64,000 nt of DNA from contig OZ024807.1 of NCBI GenBank assembly GCA_964017045.1, forward strand, positions 6,448,481 through 6,512,480, read 5' to 3'. This DNA is from Omphiscola glabra (Eukaryota; Mollusca; Gastropoda; Lymnaeidae). The notes under the pieces were generated by a model, which had not been told where the DNA came from, did not search any database, and saw nothing but the letters and a program-made list of their open reading frames with translations. Position numbers and translations under genes: made by a program. Below, in pieces: positions 55,716 to 64,000 of this stretch. Numbering within the stretch: the first letter of the stretch is position 1; every line of letters starts with the position of its first letter.

Positions 55716-56204
55716 TTGAATCCTCAACTGAAATTATGTTATTAATTTTATTTTTATTTTACACAATTGAGTTTTGTGCTCACCTCGTGTTGTCTCCGTG
55801 TATAGTAGAGAAATAAAAAGTATTTTTTTTTGGGGGGAGGGGGGGTTGCAAGTCTTGATCTAATAACACATACGTGGTTTTACCAAAGTCTCTTTAGGTT
55901 GGGGTGATAAGAGGCACCAATATCGGACAGGGTGGGAGTTTCAAGAGGGGTGTGGTTGGGGTGGTGGACTGGTGCATTAAGCATTTAGGTTTAACCTGCC
56001 GCCCCCGGGCAGACTTGTGGAGGGCGTGCATGGCCTTGCGCCTTAAATATACGTACCCCCTTCACCCTCCACACACACAGACACACACCATGAGAGCACA
56101 TTTAAGTCTTTGTGCTTGTACCCTCTGCCCATGTTTTAAATTTGGTTGATAATCAAATACTCTCGTGGTCTACGCGAGTTAGTTAATAGGCAATCTTCAT
56201 AAGT
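55716..56204. other. Unique sequence
   Basis: T and G runs near 55822-55847 and a CA-rich stretch near 56072. No gene seen. Confidence 0.35.
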
Positions 56205-56430
56205 AATTGTCTCTTTTCTACCATTGCTTCATGTGTGATTATCCTTTTTCTACCATTGTGTCGATTGTCCTTTTTCTACCATTGCTTCATGTGTGATTGG
56301 CTCTTTTCTACCATTGTGTCATGTGTGATTGTCTCTTTTCTACCATTGTGTCATGTGTGATTGTCACTTTTCTACGATTGTGTCATGTGTGATTGTCTCT
56401 TTTCTAGTATTTCTACCTCTGTGTCATGTA
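56205..56430. repeat. About 32-bp tandem repeat, 7 units
   Basis: TGTCTCTTTTCTACCATTGT followed by GTCATGTGTGAT, with deletions in the first units. Confidence 0.85.
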
Positions 56431-56454
56431 TGTTTACACAGGGAACTTCCGCAC

Positions 56455-56720
56455 ATTGCTACTTCTTTCATAACTTTTGTAACTGTGCACCCCTAATGAT
56501 ATTGTTTGACACCCCCCAAATCCTTGTAATTGTTATTTCTTTCCTAGGGGTTGTAACTAGGCCCCTGTGGATGTTGCATTATCTCCCCTTGTAATTGCTA
56601 TTTCTCTAAAAGGTATTGTAACGGTGCACCCCTACTACCCCTTCTGATATTGCATTATCTCCCCTGTAATTGCTATTTCTTTAACACGTTGTGTTACGGT
56701 ACACCCCTACTGATACTGCT
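56455..56720. repeat. Degenerate repeat, about 65 to 75 bp
   Basis: CACCCCTACTGATATTG, ATCTCCCCTTGTAATTGC and TATTTCT-type blocks recur in the same order about four times with strong drift. Confidence 0.55.
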
Positions 56721-56866
56721 TCACCCCCCTTCCCCACCGAATTATCCATCGTATATTAGATGTCATCATATATTTCTGCATGGCCACCTTGGCAAATTAT
56801 ACACCATTATCCTTGTAACAATTTAACAATTGACTAACGCTTTCTTTAAATACATTTCCCTATAAC

Positions 56867-57158
56867 TGCGCTAAATGAGATTCTTAGAAATAGCAAAAGT
56901 GCTTGTTTGGTGTGTAATATTTACTTTTGTTTTATGGAAATATGCGGTGTTATGAATATGCGTTGTAAATAAGGGAGTGAGGGACATAAGAATATTAATA
57001 TAGATCATGGGCGGTGGAGTATCCGATCCGAGGGGGGGGTAGGGCTAATTGGGAATCTTATAAAGTGAGTTACTTGTATGCATGTAATCTGTTCCAAGCC
57101 ACTTAAAGTGGATGTGAAGTTTATACACTCTCGCCGCCATTGTTTGGCGGGCTATCCC
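56867..57158 (+). mobile_element. Dispersed repeat family A, copy A4 (3' half)
   Basis: Matches A2 in order: ATAACTGCGCTAAATGAG, AATATTAATATAGATCATGG, a G run where A2 has its G-rich tract, AAGTGAGTTACTTG, GGATGTGAAGTT and CGCCATTGTTTGGCGGGCTA. The 5' part is absent. Confidence 0.65.
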
Positions 57159-57494
57159 GCTACGTAGCCAGCCTGTTCCTATAATAACGTCCGTTGCCTC
57201 ATTGCTTTCCGCGAGATGAGCATCTGACGGTACCATTAAGTCCACCTTCTGTCTTTACGTCCACAGGTCTGTCGGTCAGTGCCGTGTGAGGATGCTGAGT
57301 AAGCTGGACTTGAGACAAGGCCTGGTCTAGCGCAGAATGGCATTGGGACTTTACTGGGCAAGAAGGATATGGAGACCGAGTAACACACTGATCTGCCGTC
57401 TGCTGCTGCTGGTTCATCTCGTCATCTGCTTTGGACTTGTTCCCGCCTTATCTGGTAAGTTATTTATTATACTTTTTTTTTTACCCGCCGAAAA
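57159..57494. other. Unique sequence
   Basis: Contains GTCTGTCGGTCAGTGCC and CTGCTGCTGCTGG stretches. No recognised exon. Confidence 0.3.
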
Positions 57495-57862
57495 CGGCAA
57501 GAGTTAAGGACCGGTACCGGGTAGATAAGGATCGGTACCAGGTAGATAAGGATCGGTATCGGGTAGATAAGGACCGGTACCAGGGAGATAAGGATCGGTA
57601 CCGGGTAGATAAGGATCGGTACCAGGTAGATAAGGATCGGTATCGGGTAGATAAGGATCGGTACCAGGGAGATAAGGATCGGTACCAGGGAGATAAGGAT
57701 CGGTACCAGGGAGATAAGGACCGGTACCAGGGAGATAAGGACCGGTACCGGGTAGATAAGGACCGGTACCGGGTAGATAAGGATCGGTACCATCCAGATA
57801 AGGATCGGTACCAGCCAGATAAGGATCGGTACCAGGGAGATAAGGATCGGTACCAGGTAGAT
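57495..57862. repeat. 21-bp tandem array, about 17.5 units
   Basis: The unit is GATCGGTACCGGGTAGATAA plus G. Variants are ACCGGGT, ACCAGGT, ACCAGGG, ACCATCC, ACCAGCC and GATC/GACC. GGTACC is palindromic. The plus frame reads a DKDRYQG heptad and the minus strand is open in two frames, so no gene is called. Confidence 0.95.
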
Positions 57863-58179
57863 TTTCTGATGCTATTCAAAGTGTCTTTACAAACGTACAT
57901 TTGTTTGAACAGTTCGTGCCAGCATTGGTCTCATGAGCCATCTGAGCACCCACAGATTCACAAGCAGCACGAATCTGATGGTTCAGATAGTCTTTATCGA
58001 TTTCGATGGACTATAACTAACGCAAATAATATTTGTGTAAATACCCGCCCTACAGCCTCCCACTACGCCCTCCCCTCTCCCTAGGCCACACCCCACCTTC
58101 CCCCCCCCCCCAATCTTCCACCTTGATTTCTTTTGACTGTTTCACCACCTGATGAAAACTTTCTGTTTCTTGTAAGAGT
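57863..58179. other. Unique sequence with a poly(C) run
   Basis: C run near 58100. No gene seen. Confidence 0.3.
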
Positions 58180-58392
58180 AGACTCTGTCTGACTATCTGT
58201 CCGTCAGTGTTTCTGTCTGTATGTCTGACACTCTGTGTTTCTGTCTGACTGTCTGTCTGTGTTTCTGTCTATCTGTCTGTGTTTCTGTCTGTGTTTCTGT
58301 CTGTCTGATGTCTGTCTGTCTGTGTTTCTGTCTGTCTGTCTGTATGTCTGTCTGATGTCTGTCTGTCTGTGTTTCTTTCTGTCTGTGCATCA
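58180..58392. repeat. (CTGT)n-rich microsatellite
   Basis: GTCTGTCTGTGTTTCTGTCT-type sequence with irregular period, T/C/G only for most of its length. Confidence 0.9.
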
Positions 58393-59274
58393 TCTACCGT
58401 GCGTCACATTCGTCCAAATATCAAACCCTTTTTTTTTTCAATGTCAAATTCCTAGACGTCTCTCCACCGACATGCGTGGCAATCACGATCTGAACAGGGG
58501 ACCTTTCAAATGGGTCTTCTCTGTGATCATTCAATTTTCACATCAAAAAAAAATATTTTTATATTTTTTTTTTCCCTTTAAAATACCGTTTAAAAATAAA
58601 TGATATGCTATTTAATAGTCAGCCTTCAAATTAAAACAGCCAACAGCCATGTAACATCATTAACACAGATGCCTTGTTTAAAAAAAAAAAACACAGTTTA
58701 AGAGGTCGCTTCGTTTATTTTATTTCTTCCGGTTTCACTATCACGTGCTTGCTCTTAATCTCTTAAGGGGGGGGGGGGGGGGGAATGGTTGGTCGCCACC
58801 GCAAAGGTTCCGTATTTTTTAGCGTTGTTTTGGGCTGGATCTGTTTCCGTGCAGGTTTTTTTTTTTTTTCTTCCCCTCCTTCTACTTTTTGTTTAAAGAA
58901 CTCTTCTTGTCGGGAGAGTGTGTTTGTTAAAAGCGTCACTATCTCCATGGCTCCCATTAGCAAGGAATGAGCTATCGGGCGAGGCACCGAGGCACTATCA
59001 GTCAGCCATCGTACAAACATAAGCGATCCACTGTAAACACATCCTTATGCCTTGCATGTCGTCATCTTTCAATAACACGGGCCGTGTGAGTGACTGGTTG
59101 GGTGAAGAGAAGGGTTATGGGTGAGTCCGTGGCGTTGTATTGGTTAAAGATTAACCGGTCATCTTTTTTAATCGGGGATTCCCAAACTGTTTTTTTTTTT
59201 GTTGTTGTCTGGATGTATTTTGTGGTCGAAATGATTGGCTGAAGTTTTTTCTGCCGCAGACATTTACTGATTTA
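58393..59274. other. Unique sequence with homopolymers
   Basis: T, A and G runs near 58430, 58545, 58681 and 58857, with a 17-bp G run at 58767-58783. No gene seen. Confidence 0.35.
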
Positions 59275-59375
59275 ACACACCACACGGGGCGTGCCATCAC
59301 ACGGGGCGTTCCATTACATGGGGCGTGCCATCACACAGAGCGTTGCATCAAACAGGGCGTGCCATGCCATCATCA
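59275..59375. repeat. About 20-bp repeat around GGGGCGTGCCATCACAC
   Basis: Four to five diverged units. Confidence 0.8.
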
Positions 59376-59489
59376 TCTCATCATGACGATCAAACTACCA
59401 GTTGGGCATGTGCTCACTAAGGCGGTCTGGATATTGTTTAGCAGCATTGCGTAACAACAACGTTTGTCCTGTCTTTATCCTCACGGGTA

Positions 59490-59725
59490 TTGAAAACAGC
59501 TTATCCGAGCCCAAAAGAAGGTATTCGAAACAGCTTATCCGAGCTCAAAAGAAGGTATTCGAAACAGCTAATCCGAGCTCAAAAGAAGGTATTCGAAACA
59601 GCTTATCCGAGCTCAAAAGAAGGTATTCGAAACAGCTTATACGAGCTCAAAAGAAGGTATTCGAAATAGCTTATCCGAGCTCAAAAGAAGGTATTCGAAA
59701 CAGCTTATCCGAGCTCAAAAGGTGG
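59490..59725. repeat. 34-bp tandem array, 7 units
   Basis: The unit is CAGCTTATCCGAGCTCAAAA followed by GAAGGTATTCGAAA. Single-base differences mark units. The 34-bp unit has no stop in the plus frames, so a 192-codon frame passes through it by chance. Confidence 0.94.
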
Positions 59726-60107
59726 GTAGTTTCATCACAAATTCATATTTGGATAGTCAAAGTTACCCACGTAACGTACTGTAAACTCTGTCAACATCCA
59801 CTGCCTTCCACCGCCCCCCCCCCCCACACTCTCAATTCGGCTACTCCCAAAAGGTCAAAGGGCACACGCTTTCACCAATCAAAAATCCTAAACTTTATGC
59901 TAAATGTAAAATTTTGTTTTTTTAATGGTGCCACCATTCACTCTGTGGTTGTGGGTAACACGGAAATGACAGTTAGCTAAAGCTATGTATTATTTAAGTG
60001 TCACTGCCACATCATCGCCATAAAATGAATTATCAAGTCCACTTGATACATCTAAGCACTTTATTGAAACAAAACTGTAATAAAACACATTATAAAGAAT
60101 CCTTGAA
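59726..60107. other. Unique sequence
   Basis: C run near 59815. No gene seen. Confidence 0.3.
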
Positions 60108-60403
60108 ATAATATTATTATTATTATTATTATGGGTAGTTTTCTATAGCGTGGTACCCCAGCCTAGGGCTGGGCTCACCACGCTGTACATGCAAATTAAA
60201 ATGAACTTTAAAAATATCAATTAAAAACCCACCATTCCATATCAATTTACATGTGAAGCCATGGACGGCACTCCGCAGCATCGTTTAACTTTCAGAGGGG
60301 GAATCAGTCAGGATAGTAAAGTTTAAAGAGGTGTGTTTTGAGTGCAGTTTTGAAGGCTGTGATGGTTGATATATTTCTGATGTGTAGTGGAAGAGTATCA
60401 CAT
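60108..60403 (-). mobile_element. 3' end of a second LINE-type retrotransposon, minus strand, with (ATT)n tail
   Basis: On the minus strand, codons from 60402 down to the TGA at 60304-60306 encode the end of a reverse-transcriptase polyprotein. The segment LPLHIRNISTITAFKTALK is the typical C-terminal pattern of L2/CR1-like LINEs in aquatic animals. About 170 bp of 3' untranslated sequence follow, including an inverted pair around CCAGCCTAGGGCTGGG, and the copy ends in an AT-rich (ATT)n tail at about 60110-60133. The copy is truncated just upstream, next to family A copy A5. The clade is inferred from the tail only. Confidence 0.7.
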
Positions 60404-60430
60404 ACAGCACACGATATACATAATATACAT

Positions 60431-60810
60431 ATGCTAGATATAGCCCGCCAAACATTGCCGGTAGCAATGCGTGAAATTCCCATCTACTAAAGTTACTTGA
60501 CAAAACATGAACTCAAGCTACACCCCCCCCCCCCCCCCCCAATGATACACCCATGAACTATATTAAATATTCTGATGTCCCAACCACTTTTAAACCGAAT
60601 ATTTTTTTACACCATATTTCAATTGAGAAGATTTCATTTTCCGAAAATAAAATATTACGCCCCAAACGCAGTTGCGTTATATGAAAAAATATATCATTTA
60701 GCGTAGTTATCGGGAATTATCTTTTGCGCGCGCGCTATTAAACTCATTATTGAACCACACTTTCTTTCAAACAGTTAGAATTATTTATAGTATACTCTCA
60801 ATCCCAAATT
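60431..60810 (-). mobile_element. Dispersed repeat family A, copy A5 (inverted)
   Basis: The reverse complement of CTAGATATAGCCCGCCAAAC at the left matches the family A end. It is followed by reverse complements of GGGAATTTCACGCATTGC, a poly(G) tract, GTGGTTGGGACATCAGAAT, ACGCAACTGCG and AATAATGAGTTTAATAG. The G-rich tract seen in A2 as mixed G/A is here an 18-bp pure run (60523-60540). No coding capacity. Confidence 0.7.
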
Positions 60811-60889
60811 GGCTGATTAGGAAGGAACCGGAAATGAAAGCAGTAAAGTAGAAAGCTGTCCCCGCGTCATACCAGAAGCGTCATATATA

Positions 60890-61044
60890 CAGACCTGTTT
60901 ACTCTTACGATTTTGGCGTACAATGTACGATTTTGATGTGTATACATTATATATACTGAGTGTTTTTTTACTATTAAGATAATGTAATTAACGATTTTGC
61001 GATGAAATTGTACGATTTTAAGATTTTGAAGGTAAACAGTTCTG
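60890..61044 (+). mobile_element. CAGACC-ended MITE, copy 3
   Basis: Starts CAGACCTGTTTACTCTTACG and ends GAAGGTAAACAGTTCTG. The interior matches the 13107 copy (GGCGTACAATGTACGATTTT, TACTATTAAGATAATGTA). The flanking octamers CATATATA and TATATATA agree at seven of eight positions, consistent with a hAT-type 8-bp duplication. Confidence 0.85.
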
Positions 61045-61529
61045 TATATATAAGACATATATACTTGACTTCTTGTATTGATTAGATGTATCAGCTCACG
61101 TTATCTCACTTATTTCACAATTTATTAGATAGAAGCATCACAACACGACCTGTCAACATGGCAGCCATCACCCTAGTCCGTTATATCAATACAGTTGTGT
61201 GTCTCGGTTGATTTTTATCTAATATCAAATCAGCCTGCACAAAGTCATACTGTTAAAAAAGAGGTAAACAAACCCCAAAAAAACAACAAAAAAACTGTGC
61301 AGATTTTCTCCCATTTAATCTGAAATAGTGTTAATTAGTCCTCGAGTTTAAGTGCGCACTCACTGCACCCTGACTCTACCTGGGTCTAGTACCTAGCGGA
61401 TCACGTCTTAGAGGGGGGTGGGGTGTGGGGGGGGGGGGGGGGTTAGGCTTTGCTCTCTCACCGTACACCTGTTTGACTCGGATTCCAGAAAATGTGTTTG
61501 TTTTAGGAGGATGCGAGATAGCCCTACGA
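61045..61529. other. Unique sequence
   Basis: G run near 61427-61442. No gene seen. Confidence 0.3.
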
Positions 61530-61805
61530 TTGTGGCAGGTACACTGGTTGTGGGGGTTGTCTGCCTGGCAGGTACACTGGTTGTGGGGGGTTGTCTGCCT
61601 GGCAGTTACACTAGCTTGGGGTTGTCTTTGTGGCAGTTACACTGGCTTGGGGTTGTCTGTGTGGCAGTTACACTGGATTTGGGGTTGTCCGTGTTAGGTA
61701 CAAGAGTTTGGGTTTGTCTGTGCTAGGTACAAGAGTAAAGAGTTTGGGTTTGTCTGTGCTAGGTACAAGAGTTTGGTGTTGTCTGTGTTAGGTACAGGTG
61801 TCTGT
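61530..61805. repeat. About 30-bp tandem repeat, 8 to 9 units
   Basis: GGCAGTTACACTGGCTTGGG followed by GTTGTCTGTGT on the left grades into TTAGGTACAAGAGTTTGGGT on the right. A partial 14-bp duplication lies near 61735. Confidence 0.85.
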
Positions 61806-62594
61806 TACAGACGCAAGGGTTTGTTGTCATCTATGTCAGATTCCGAATGTTGTACGTCAATCACTATAGAGCAGGTGCGAAACAACAAATACAGCCAGAA
61901 GTCGATCAACAAAAACACACACGCGCACACACAAAATAAACCTTAGATTCTGCAACTGATCGCCCGGTCTACTACCCCGACCAGATCGGCTTATCGTGAG
62001 CGTTTATGACATGATTCCTGGAGCAACCACCACCACCCCCACCCCCCCCCCCTCTTTTTTTTCCTCCATTCCGTTGGCCTGATTGTTTAAGACCTGGCGT
62101 TCACCGGAAGTTTACACGCGTTCGGCCCGACCATGATCACGACCCGTGTGTGACGGATAATGTGTTGGTAGGTGTGAAAGCACATGTCCCTTGTCCCATA
62201 AATGTCCCCGGGGCCCGGTCGGGATTGTCAAGAGTTTTAATAAGACGCGGGGCCCGACGTGACTTAGGCGTGCCACGTCTGGCCTGGTCATGATTTATAG
62301 CCCCATAGCCTAATTGTTTCCACCGTGGACTTTGGTTTTTTTTTAAAAAACAACCTTTGTGTTAGTGTTAAATGGGGGCAAAATTAATTGACGGCTCATT
62401 CCATTTCTTGTTTAAAAATCCTTGAGGCGTTTAAAAAGTACGCCTCGCCGGATTGTTTACAACCTTTCTATCAACACCGCCTTGTATAAGAAGTTTAGAA
62501 CCTCGAAAGACTCGGACCCGCCTCGCCATTTGATGTCACCGGAGAACAGGTAAAAATATAACCCAGCGGAGTTTGAGATCTCCGCGGTGTATGA
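61806..62594. other. Unique sequence with a GC-rich island
   Basis: 62090-62310 is GC-rich and unique (TCCCCGGGGCCCGG, TTTTAATAAGACGCGGGGCC) without a recognised exon; it may be conserved non-coding DNA. C and T runs near 62045-62060. Confidence 0.35.
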
Positions 62595-62755
62595 CGAGCT
62601 ATCCGCCGTCCTGGTGCCCTGTATATCCACCGTCCTGGTGCCCGTCATATCAACCGTCCAAGTGCCCGTTATATCACCCGTCCAAGTGCCCGTTACATCA
62701 CCCGCACGTGACGTTATATCCACCGTCCTGGTGCCCGTTATATCAACCGTCGTTA
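62595..62755. repeat. About 24-bp tandem repeat, 6 units
   Basis: CACCGTCCTGGTGCCCGTTA followed by TATC, with CCGTCCAAGTGCCC variants in the middle. Confidence 0.88.
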
Positions 62756-63192
62756 CTCAACGTCGGATGTATCGCTCCACTGATTTTATAAGGTGTCAAA
62801 TACTCACTCGACTTTTCAGGCTAAAATATATAATTAAAATATAGAAATGACGTCGTTCTGTTGTTTTGTGTACGTCATTTGTTGTCAAAAATCATTTCCC
62901 CACCCCCCTGCGGACACCAACCTCCCCCCCCCCTTACAAGACGTTTTTCTGACGTCCATGTTACCAGGCCTCATGCATATGTTGCATTATGAATGTAGAA
63001 CACAAGCATTGCACGAAAGATCCCTAACATTGAAATATACATGGTTTGATATTGCACCTTTTGAAATCGTGCAAAATATCGCTGTGGCCGTGGACAAAAC
63101 TAAAGCGTGGAGGGCACCTGGAGCACAGCGGTCCTCAAAGATGGCCAGTTTTGTACTGACTCGTAGGATTCTTGTGCTTCGCAGCAGCGCCA
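62756..63192. other. Unique sequence
   Basis: C runs near 62925. A 152-codon frame starting at 62847 runs into the adjacent MITE and is not recognisable, so it is not called. Confidence 0.35.
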
Positions 63193-63376
63193 TTTTAGGG
63201 TCGGTTCACACGATCAAATTTTCCTTCAAGCATTTGATGCAATTCGTGTATGAAGCCTTGTCACAACTTTCAAATTGCTATTTGATCAAATTCCCCAAAA
63301 AATGAAACCACGCACAAAATAGTGCGTTCATACAACAATTTGACGCGAAATGTGATCGTGTGAACTGACGCTAAAA
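63193..63376. mobile_element. MITE with 29-bp terminal inverted repeats
   Basis: The left end begins TTTTAGGGTCGGTTCACACG and the right end, reverse-complemented, begins TTTTAGCGTCAGTTCACACG. The arms match at about 26 of 29 positions and continue GATCAAATTT / GATCACATTT. The interior is 126 bp and non-coding. The target duplication is unclear because both ends lie in TTTTA/TAAAA, so the superfamily is not decided. Confidence 0.75.
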
Positions 63377-63714
63377 GATGTAGACACATTGGAATAAGAA
63401 AGTAGCCCGTAAATGAACGACTATGTTGGTCCTGTTACGCGCGCTTTGTTTGTTTGTTTGTTTGGAAATAGCGGGAACATCCTTACCGCGGTGTTCAAGT
63501 TTTTTCATATGTCTAAAAGTGAAATCCGTCATTCGTTCCATCACATCGCATGCCTAAAGGACCTTCTGACCTCTGACCCGGCACGTGACCTGCATACTGT
63601 TGGGGTGTTTCGTGTTGTAGAAGACTTGCCCTAACAACGGCTGTGTTGTAACAAGTCAAGAATTAGTTGGATTAAGAAGCTACACATTCTAGGTACCAAT
63701 CCAACTCAAGAAAT
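63377..63714. other. Unique sequence
   Basis: (GTTT)n at about 63447-63462. No gene seen. Confidence 0.3.
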
Positions 63715-63928
63715 GGTGATGGAGCGAGTAAGAGGGCGAGTGAGTTAGAGGAAGAGACAGCGAGAGAGGGTCGTGGGGTAAGAGAGAGGGTGGGGTTAGA
63801 GAGAGGGTGGGTTAAAGAGAGGGGGTGGGCTAGAGAGAGAGAGTCGGTGGGGTTAGAGAGAGAGGGTGGGTTAGAGAGAGGGGGTGGGGCTAGAGAGAGT
63901 GGGTGGGGTTAGAGAGAGATGTACACAA
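63715..63928. repeat. GA/GT-rich degenerate repeat
   Basis: GTGGGGTTAGAGAGAGGGTG-type units repeat about eight times with drift. The plus strand is G-rich. Confidence 0.8.
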
Positions 63929-64000
63929 AAAGCTGTGAGAGAAAGCGATAATGAAATTTTGTTCCCCCTTTTTTGCTTGCGACCCGGAAGAACTTGGTTG

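Noticed and set aside
57431..58084. 217-codon frame with DKDRYQG heptads
   Set aside because: 21-bp array artefact with open frames on the minus strand too; the flanking residues show no domain.
62847..63305. 152-codon frame
   Set aside because: Its last third lies inside the MITE at 63193-63376 and the rest is not recognisable.

Overview
The window looks like intergenic or deep intronic DNA from an animal genome, most likely a mollusc and plausibly a gastropod. That assignment is an inference. It rests on the absence of any bacterial-style gene packing, on LINE remnants, hAT-type MITEs and tandem repeats, and on two short elements whose ends and internal blocks match the SPIN hAT family, which is known from tetrapods, a blood-feeding bug and a pond snail. 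I found no complete protein-coding gene, tRNA or rRNA. The long open frames seen on paper come from tandem repeats and are not genes.

Tandem repeats dominate. By my own tally about 60 arrays cover roughly one third of the 64 kb, with units of 13 to 79 bp. The largest is a 3.1-kb array of a 21-bp pyrimidine-rich unit (33.8-36.9 kb). It contains a near-perfect internal duplication of about 860 bp, offset by 840 bp (40 units). It sits in a 7-kb cluster of back-to-back arrays (32.4-39.4 kb) that is broken only by a GC-rich, poly(A)-tailed insertion flanked by target-site duplications.

Transposon-derived pieces lie between the arrays. They are: two SPIN-like MITEs (8.5 and 30.3 kb); three copies of a CAGACC-ended MITE (13.1, 15.1, 60.9 kb); further inverted-repeat MITEs (6.8, 17.8, 53.0, 63.2 kb); five copies of one dispersed non-coding repeat, called family A here (1, 18.0, 30.6, 56.9, 60.4 kb); two LINE 3' ends carrying the last residues of a reverse-transcriptase polyprotein (13.6 kb plus strand, 60.3 kb minus strand); a frameshifted retroelement-type zinc-finger remnant (19.6 kb); and two hammerhead-like motifs of the kind carried by Penelope-like elements (9.3 and 46.7 kb).

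Coding evidence is thin. Two short open stretches (7.8 and 52.3 kb) have the GC-rich third positions expected of exons, and one AT-rich stretch (14.6 kb) ends at a possible splice donor. I could not assign any of them to a protein family. The remaining unique sequence holds homopolymer C/G tracts, G-rich stretches with quadruplex potential, and a few GC-rich unique islands that might be regulatory.
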